This document shows positions 59,748 through 64,000 of a stretch of DNA of 64,000 nt, in pieces; the first letter of the stretch is position 1, and every line of letters starts with the position of its first letter. Position numbers and translations under genes: made by a program. This DNA is from Oceaniglobus indicus. GTDB lineage: Bacteria > Pseudomonadota > Alphaproteobacteria > Rhodobacterales > Rhodobacteraceae. The stretch is from assembly GCF_002751875.1 (NCBI RefSeq), contig NZ_NMZM01000003.1:186001-250000 (forward strand). The letters are read 5' to 3'. Below the pieces are notes generated by a model. That model saw nothing but the letters and a program-made list of their open reading frames with translations. It was not told where the DNA came from and did not search any database.

Positions 59748-60673
59748 GACACACAACCAAGATCGTGGCGTTGCTGGGCCTGTCCCTTCTGGCGGCCTGT
59801 GGCGGGCGCGATCGCCCCGGCACCCGCCTGTCCAGCCAGGATTTCGCCGGCGATATCGTCACCCGCAGCGGGCTGGCCAAGCAGTTGTTCGGTGCCGAAC
59901 GCTCCGGATCACCGCAAAGCCCGCAACCGCTCGGCTTCTATTCCAAGGGATGCCTGGCGGGCGGCGCGGAACTGGCCGAGACCGGCCCGACATGGCAGGC
60001 GATGCGCCTGTCCAGGAACCGCAACTGGGGCCACCCCGACACCATCGCCTATCTGCAACGCCTGTCGCGCAAGGCCGCGGCCCTGCCCGGCTGGAACGGC
60101 CTTTATGTCGGCGACATATCGCAACCCCGTGGCGGGCCGATGCTGACCGGGCACGCCAGCCACCAGATCGGGTTGGACGCCGACATCTGGCTGCGCCCCG
60201 CCGACAACCTGAACCTGTCGCGCCAGGACCGCGAGAACATCTCGTCGATCTCCCTGCGCCGCGCCAACGGCGCCTATACCAACGGCAACTGGACCCGCGC
60301 CCATCACGAGCTGCTGAAGGCGGCGGCCAGCGATCCGGCCGTGGCGCGGATCTTCATCTTCCCCGGCGCAAAGGTGAAGATGTGCAACGATGAGAAAGGC
60401 GACCGGTCGTGGTTGAACAAGATCCGCCCCTGGTATGGTCACCACTATCACTTCCATGTCCGCCTGAAATGCCCGCGCGGCACCCCGAATTGCGAGGATC
60501 AGGCAACACAGCCCGCCGGTGACGGGTGCGCCGATGCGCAGGACTGGGTGAACAACATCCTGAACCCGCCACCACCGAAGCCGCGTGATCCGAACGCGCC
60601 ACCACCGAAGAAGAAGCGCGAGCTGACGATGGCCGACCTGCCGCGCCAGTGCAACGCGGTGCTGTCGCGCTGA
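59744..60673 (+). CDS. mepA: Penicillin-insensitive murein endopeptidase (lipoprotein)
   Basis: LAS-family zinc peptidase that cuts D-Ala-mDAP cross-links. 309 residues. The lipobox is at LLAACGGRD (Cys near 19). The metal-binding block is [17 protein letters not shown] (His and Asp ligands), and the second block is [15 protein letters not shown]. Conserved cysteine residues [22 protein letters not shown] and DGCADAQ probably form disulfides. A Pro/Lys-rich tail ends the protein. The ATG overlaps the MFS stop (ATGA), so the two are coupled. The following gene begins within its last codons. Confidence 0.93.
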   Translation: MRHTTKIVALLGLSLLAACGGRDRPGTRLSSQDFAGDIVTRSGLAKQLFGAERSGSPQSPQPLGFYSKGCLAGGAELAETGPTWQAMRLSRNRNWGHPDTIAYLQRLSRKAAALPGWNGLYVGDISQPRGGPMLTGHASHQIGLDADIWLRPADNLNLSRQDRENISSISLRRANGAYTNGNWTRAHHELLKAAASDPAVARIFIFPGAKVKMCNDEKGDRSWLNKIRPWYGHHYHFHVRLKCPRGTPNCEDQATQPAGDGCADAQDWVNNILNPPPPKPRDPNAPPPKKKRELTMADLPRQCNAVLSR

Positions 60674-61548
60674 AAACGCCGTTCCTGCTCCTGATTGCCC
60701 TGCTGTGCCTGCCCCTGCCGTCCCTCGCGGCGGGGGCCGAGTTTGTCGGGCGGTATCGCTGGGACGTGGCCGATCCCCGGTACGGCGGTTTTTCGGCGCT
60801 TGAACTCGACGCCGGCGGCACCGAATTCACCGCCGTGTCCGACCGGGGCTGGATCACCCGTGGCCGGCTGACACGCGATGCCAAGGGCGTGGTGACCCAC
60901 GTTGCGACCCGAACATTCGACACCCTAAAGGGCCCCGACGGCCGCAGGTTGGCGCCGCGCTTTCGCGACGCCGAAGGCATTGCCGTCGGTCGCGACGGGC
61001 GCATCTTCGTGTCGTTCGAGATCGAACACCGGATCTGGCGCTATGACACGCCGGGGGATGCGGCCACCGCGCTGCCCGCCGCGCCGGCCTTTGGCCGACT
61101 GCAAAAGAACGCCGGTCTCGAAGCATTGGCCATCGGTCCCGATGGCGCCCTTTACACGATGCCCGAACGCTCGGGCGCGCTCAGCCGGCCGTTCCCGGTC
61201 TATCGTTTCGCCGGCGGACGATGGACGCAACCCTTTACCCTGTCCCGACGTGGCAGCTTCCTGCCCGTGGGCGCGGATTTCGGCCCCGACGGGCGGCTCT
61301 ACCTGCTGGAGCGGCGGTTCGACGGCCTGTTCGGCTTTGCCAGCCGGGTGCGCCGGTTCACGCTGGGCGAACACGGCGTCACCGAAGAGGACACGCTGTT
61401 CAGCAGCTTCAACCTGCTGCACGACAACCTCGAAGGCATCGCCGTCTGGCGCGACGCGGCGGGCGCCATCCGGCTGACGATGATCTCGGACGACAATTTC
61501 ATCGCCGTGCAGCATACCGAATTCGTCGATTACCGCGTCATCGAATGA
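60649..61548 (+). CDS. Esterase-like phytase-family protein (secreted)
   Basis: 299 residues. A signal peptide ([20 protein letters not shown]) is followed by a beta-propeller-like domain: [80 protein letters not shown] and [20 protein letters not shown]. This is the Phytase-like (PF13449-type) pattern; phosphatase activity of these proteins is mostly unproven. The only in-frame start that keeps the signal peptide is a GTG at 60649, 25 bp inside mepA, without a clear Shine-Dalgarno, so the start is uncertain. Confidence 0.82.
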   Translation: MQRGAVALKTPFLLLIALLCLPLPSLAAGAEFVGRYRWDVADPRYGGFSALELDAGGTEFTAVSDRGWITRGRLTRDAKGVVTHVATRTFDTLKGPDGRRLAPRFRDAEGIAVGRDGRIFVSFEIEHRIWRYDTPGDAATALPAAPAFGRLQKNAGLEALAIGPDGALYTMPERSGALSRPFPVYRFAGGRWTQPFTLSRRGSFLPVGADFGPDGRLYLLERRFDGLFGFASRVRRFTLGEHGVTEEDTLFSSFNLLHDNLEGIAVWRDAAGAIRLTMISDDNFIAVQHTEFVDYRVIE

Positions 61549-61649
61549 TGCCATGACACTTGCGAACGCACCGCACCGGGCGTATTGAGCGGACGTCCCG
61601 CCCAAACGGGGCCAAGTCTCCGAACCCCTTGTCAAAACGGAACATCCGC

Positions 61650-62267
61650 ATGCGTCTTTTTCCCGGCATCGTCGCCATGGCCGCCATCGTGCTGGCCTCG
61701 AATATCCTTGTTCAGTTCCTCTGGGGCGACTGGCTGACCCTTGGCGCGTTCACCTACCCGCTGGCGTTCCTCGTGACCGACGTGATGAACCGCGTCTATG
61801 GCGCCGCCACTGCGCGCCGCGTCGTGTTCGCGGGGTTCCTGACCGGCGTCGTCTGCTCGCTGATCGGCACCCAGATCACGGGCGATTTCGGACCGCTGGT
61901 CACCGGGCGCATCGCCTTGGCGTCCGGCACGGCGTTCCTGACGGCGCAATTGGTGGACATCGCGGTGTTCAACCGCCTGCGTGGCGGACGGTGGTGGCGC
62001 GCTCCGCTGGCGTCGACCCTGATCGGATCGGCCCTGGATACGGCACTGTTCTTCACCATCGCCTTCTCGGCCACGCTGACCTTCATCGAACCGGGCAACG
62101 ACACGTCGTGGGCCACCGGCCCGGTTCCGTTGCTGGGGGCAGGCCCGGCGTTGCCGCTCTGGGTGTCGCTGGCCGCCGCAGACTGGGGCGTCAAGATGGC
62201 GCTGGCGGTGATCGCCCTGATACCTTTCCGCCTCATCGTGCGCCGGCTTGCGGCGAAAACCGCGTAA
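61650..62267 (+). CDS. Queuosine precursor transporter (VUT/YhhQ family)
   Basis: Inner-membrane importer of 7-cyano- or 7-aminomethyl-7-deazaguanine, a precursor of the tRNA base queuosine. 205 residues, about six helices: MAAIVLASNILVQFLW, FTYPLAFLVTDVMNRVYG (family hallmark), VVFAGFLTGVVCSLIGTQI, GTAFLTAQLVDIAVFNRLRG, STLIGSALDTALFFTIAFSA and WGVKMALAVIALIPFRLIVR. The ATG at 61650 gives the normal length; an in-frame extension to 61560 lacks similarity. No preQ1-riboswitch pattern was seen upstream. Confidence 0.9.
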   Translation: MRLFPGIVAMAAIVLASNILVQFLWGDWLTLGAFTYPLAFLVTDVMNRVYGAATARRVVFAGFLTGVVCSLIGTQITGDFGPLVTGRIALASGTAFLTAQLVDIAVFNRLRGGRWWRAPLASTLIGSALDTALFFTIAFSATLTFIEPGNDTSWATGPVPLLGAGPALPLWVSLAAADWGVKMALAVIALIPFRLIVRRLAAKTA

Positions 62268-62273
62268 ATGGGT

Positions 62274-62279
62274 TTGACA
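62274..62279 (+). promoter_or_regulatory. Candidate -35 box of the small transcription unit
   Basis: TTGACA, the sigma-70 consensus, lies six bases after the stop of the queuosine transporter gene. No good -10 element is found 16-18 bp downstream (the region reads CACCCTCC), which is not unusual in GC-rich alphaproteobacteria. It is 64 bp before the GTG of the 22-codon frame. Confidence 0.4.
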
Positions 62280-62321
62280 TATGACGAATCCATGCCACCC
62301 TCCCCCCTATCGGCAACAACT

Positions 62322-62338
62322 GAAAGGAGGTGGTCCAG
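62322..62338 (+). promoter_or_regulatory. Extended Shine-Dalgarno complementary to the 16S rRNA 3' end over 17 nt
   Basis: GAAAGGAGGTGGTCCAG can pair with the alphaproteobacterial 16S tail (CTGGATCACCTCCTTTC) at all 17 positions, with one G-U. Ordinary ribosome-binding sites in this window match 4-7. The last base is the G of the GTG start; the AGGAGG core is 7 bases from it, the ideal distance. Confidence 0.75.
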
Positions 62339-62406
62339 TGTCTAGAATGATCAACGAGATCGAGGTCGGAACAGTCATGGGGGCCGTCGCCCAAGGGCAA
62401 TCCTGA
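62338..62406 (+). CDS. 22-residue small open reading frame (leader peptide or small protein)
   Basis: A GTG-started frame, translated by hand: MSRMINEIEVGTVMGAVAQG plus Gln-Ser, then TGA at 62404. It is too short for homology reasoning, and I recognise no family. Support comes from the exceptionally strong ribosome-binding site at ideal spacing, a TTGACA upstream, and a terminator about 60 bp after the stop. A 7-bp stem (62425-62431 with 62443-62449, one G-U) lies between. There is no run of one amino acid's codons, so a classic attenuator is unlikely. An ATG at 62347 could give a 19-residue form. Alternatively the RNA itself, not the peptide, is the product. Confidence 0.55.
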   Translation: MSRMINEIEVGTVMGAVAQGQS

Positions 62407-62464
62407 GGGCAGAACATCCATGATTGGGCTCCCGCTCTAACCGGGCCCATCTCCACATTGTTCG

Positions 62465-62498
62465 AAGGGTCATCGCGCGGCGGTGACCCTTTTCGTTT
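62465..62498 (+). terminator. Intrinsic terminator of the small transcription unit
   Basis: AAGGGTCA (62465-62472) pairs perfectly with TGACCCTT (62484-62491), loop of 11, followed by TTCGTTT. With the TTGACA at 62274 it would frame a transcript of about 200 nt, separate from the flanking genes. Confidence 0.8.
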
Positions 62499-62586
62499 GT
62501 CGGGAATGCCAACGCCGTTCACGGCCCCACACCGCGGGTTCCATTCGCGGATAAAATGCGCGCCGCAAACAACCAAGGCGCGAAAA

Positions 62587-63042
62587 ATGGACAACATCCG
62601 CCCATCGCCGGTGTTTCGCCACAAGCTGTTACACCTTGGCAAAGGGATGGTGCAGAACACCGAAATGCATCCCCGCACGACATCCAGGCCCGTGGTCCGG
62701 CCCCTCGATACTGCCGCGTTCCAGGAATTCGCGGTGGTGGCCCTGCTTGTGGACGGCGGCACGCCCCGCCACGTCGTCCGTGCCGCGATCCACCGCTATC
62801 CCAAAGCGGCGGCGGGCGATGTGATGTTCGAGCTGATCTGCGTCGCGAACGATCTGCACGACCGGCACCGTGCCCGCACGACCGACACCCGTGCCCTTGC
62901 CAACGCGCTGTTTCGCGCCTGCGCCATGCTGGCGGCAGACATCCACGCCATCGCCCATGACCGGCCCCACGGCGTGACCTGCGCCGACGTGGCCGCCTTC
63001 TGGGGCGATCAGGATGCATATTTCACCCCGCCCCCGGCCTGA
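62587..63042 (+). CDS. Hypothetical protein, no family recognised
   Basis: 151 residues, soluble, no signal peptide. Begins MDNIRPSPVFRHKLLHLGKG. The C-terminal two thirds look helical (AAFQEFAVVALLVDGGTPRH, AAAGDVMFELICVANDLHD, RALANALFRACAMLAADIHA) and end WGDQDAYFTPPPA. The gene lies 89 bp after a strong terminator, so it has its own promoter. AAGG lies nine bases before the ATG at 62587; earlier in-frame codons would run into the terminator. ArfB follows 59 bp downstream. Confidence 0.65.
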   Translation: MDNIRPSPVFRHKLLHLGKGMVQNTEMHPRTTSRPVVRPLDTAAFQEFAVVALLVDGGTPRHVVRAAIHRYPKAAAGDVMFELICVANDLHDRHRARTTDTRALANALFRACAMLAADIHAIAHDRPHGVTCADVAAFWGDQDAYFTPPPA

Positions 63043-63101
63043 ACCCGTTTCCACATCGGGGCTGCGCGCGTTATGAAGCCTGCGAAAGGCGGACACCAAC
63101 G

Positions 63102-63524
63102 ATGCTGAGGATAAACGACAGGATCACCATCGAGGATTGGGAGATCACGGAAAGCTTCCTGCGCGCCTCCGGTCCCGGCGGGCAGAACGTGAACAAGGTG
63201 TCCTCGGCCGTCGAACTCCGGTTCGAGGCTGAACGCTCTCCGAACCTGCCGCCCCCGGTCAAGACCCGGCTGTGCCGGCTGGCCGGTCGCCGCTGGACCA
63301 AGGAAGGCGCGCTGATCCTTCAGGTCGACGAAACCCGCAGCCAGGCCCGCAACCGCGACATCGCGCGCGACCGGCTGGCCGCCCTGATCCTCGAGGCGAC
63401 GAAAACGCCGAAGCGCCGGATCGCCACCCGCCCCACCCTCGGCGCCAAGAAACGCCGCCTGAAGGCCAAGAAGGTGCGCGGCGAGGTGAAAGCCCTGCGC
63501 GGCAACGTCTCGCCCGATGACTGA
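63102..63524 (+). CDS. arfB: Alternative ribosome-rescue factor ArfB (peptidyl-tRNA hydrolase)
   Basis: Rescues ribosomes stalled without a stop codon: the GGQ domain hydrolyses peptidyl-tRNA while a basic C-terminal tail enters the empty mRNA channel. 140 residues. GGQ at 26-28 in FLRASGPGGQNVNKVSSAVE. The catalytic-domain body includes VKTRLCRLAGRRWTKEGALI and SQARNRDIARDRLAALI. The tail KAKKVRGEVKALRG with preceding GAKKRRL is Lys/Arg-rich as in E. coli ArfB. A repeat with two hairpins follows the gene. Confidence 0.94.
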   Translation: MLRINDRITIEDWEITESFLRASGPGGQNVNKVSSAVELRFEAERSPNLPPPVKTRLCRLAGRRWTKEGALILQVDETRSQARNRDIARDRLAALILEATKTPKRRIATRPTLGAKKRRLKAKKVRGEVKALRGNVSPDD

Positions 63525-63537
63525 GCCGCGCTCCCGG

Positions 63538-63600
63538 TCTTTTTCTTGCCCCATCAACTCCGGGGGACGTCCCGCAGGGACGGGGGGCTGGCCCCCTGCG
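63538..63600 (-). repeat. Intergenic repeat copy E, long version with two hairpins (reverse orientation)
   Basis: Read on the minus strand it contains GGGGGC/GCCCCC and CGTCCC-GCA-GGGACG hairpins, then CCCCCGGAGTTGATGGGGCA and AGAAAAAG. The tail matches copies A-D, while the two hairpins are extra. On the plus strand the hairpins follow arfB and could end its transcript. Confidence 0.65.
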
Positions 63601-63622
63601 CGCTTTGCGGTAAAACACTGCC

Positions 63623-64000
63623 ATGGATGATCTCATTGCCCGCCGCACCGCGCGCCTCGGACCGAACGTTCCGACCTTCTATGACCGGCCCCTGCACCTT
63701 GTGCGGGGCGAAGGCGTCTGGCTGTGGGACGCCGACGGCAAGCGCTATCTCGATTGCTACAACAACGTCCCCCACGTCGGCCATTGCCACCCCCATGTGA
63801 CCGACGCCATCGCCCGTCAGTCCGCGACGCTGAACACCCACACCCGGTATCTGCACGACGGCATCCTCGACCTGCTTGACCGCATCTGCGGCACGCTGGG
63901 CCACGGGCTGACCCAGGGTCTGCTGACCTGCACGGGGTCCGAGGCGAACGATGTCGCGCTGCGCATGGCGCAGGCCGTCACCGGCAACACCGGCATCATC
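63623..64000 (+). CDS. Class-III PLP-dependent aminotransferase (C-terminus beyond window edge)
   Basis: The first 126 codons are present. The frame opens MDDLIARRTARLGPNVPTFY and includes GEGVWLWDADGKRYLDCYNN (the class-III N-terminal strand set), VPHVGHCHPHVTDAIARQSA, LNTHTRYLHDG and LLTCTGSEANDVALRMAQAV (phosphate-binding GSEAN). These fit alanine-glyoxylate / AGXT2-like or omega-amino-acid aminotransferases; the PLP lysine lies past the edge. The ATG at 63623 lacks a clear Shine-Dalgarno. Substrate cannot be determined from this fragment. Confidence 0.9.
   Translation, partial: MDDLIARRTARLGPNVPTFYDRPLHLVRGEGVWLWDADGKRYLDCYNNVPHVGHCHPHVTDAIARQSATLNTHTRYLHDGILDLLDRICGTLGHGLTQGLLTCTGSEANDVALRMAQAVTGNTGII

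Noticed and set aside
61549-61649. preQ1 riboswitch upstream of the queuosine-precursor transporter
   Set aside because: I looked for the short pseudoknot pattern with an A-rich tail; the GC-rich hairpins here do not fit it.

Overview
The window is GC-rich, densely packed chromosomal DNA from an alphaproteobacterium, most likely of the order Rhodobacterales (Rhodobacter/Roseobacter relatives). Pointers are the close LysC/PtsP (nitrogen PTS) arrangement, FtsK followed by LolA, a RecQ with a doubled C-terminal HRDC-like region, the YgiC/YgiB pair, and a dispersed intergenic repeat with the core GGGAGTATTT that I recognise from this group. Genus cannot be told from sequence alone. There are no insertion sequences, prophage genes, CRISPR arrays or rRNA genes. 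About 55 protein genes and two tRNAs fill nearly all of it.

Layout. 1-1.7 kb: end of a pseudaminic acid (surface/flagellin sugar) operon, pseC (cut by the window edge) and pseB. 1.8-8.0 kb: a threonine dehydratase-like enzyme, a histone-deacetylase-fold amidohydrolase, DUF1178, an RlmL-type rRNA methyltransferase, aspartate kinase and an SDR. 8.2-16.3 kb: PtsP, acyl-CoA synthetase, an ABC exporter and RecJ. 16.4-25.5 kb: tRNA-Glu and tRNA-Arg, aspartate dehydrogenase with a divergent LacI-type regulator, 1-Cys peroxiredoxin divergent from an aldehyde dehydrogenase, free-methionine-sulfoxide reductase, a STAS/anti-sigma-kinase pair, gamma-glutamyltransferase, rhodanese and HspQ. 26-36 kb: a lytic-transglycosylase-like lipoprotein, LolA, Dps, FtsK, a DapC-like aminotransferase, amidase, a UbiH-type hydroxylase and a phosphoesterase. 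36-42.6 kb: a membrane-anchored winged-helix protein with reversed topology, YgiC/YgiB, XthA, CnoX, a LON-domain protein and a Trm112-like protein. 42.6-56.6 kb: PbpC / glycolipid-binding protein / alpha-2-macroglobulin operon, hybrid histidine kinase, YaaA, RecQ, YggT. 56.7-64 kb: thioesterase, glutaminase, MFS transporter, MepA, phytase-like protein, queuosine-precursor transporter, a tiny transcription unit, an unknown protein, ArfB and a truncated class-III aminotransferase.

Themes. Envelope maintenance recurs (PbpC with alpha-2-macroglobulin, MepA, the SLT lipoprotein, LolA, YggT), as do oxidative and stress defence (peroxiredoxin, MsrC, Dps, YaaA, HspQ, CnoX, XthA) and translation quality control (ArfB, the rRNA methyltransferase).

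Most unusual: a roughly 200-nt unit at 62.27-62.50 kb. It holds a 22-codon GTG-started frame whose ribosome-binding site can pair with the 16S rRNA 3' end over 17 consecutive positions (one G-U), followed by a clear intrinsic terminator. Other points worth checking are an internal in-frame start with a strong Shine-Dalgarno inside lysC, an 18-bp perfect palindrome between the peroxiredoxin and aldehyde dehydrogenase genes, the reversed winged-helix membrane regulator, and an inverted pair of the GGGAGTATTT repeat that makes a hairpin of about 25 bp.
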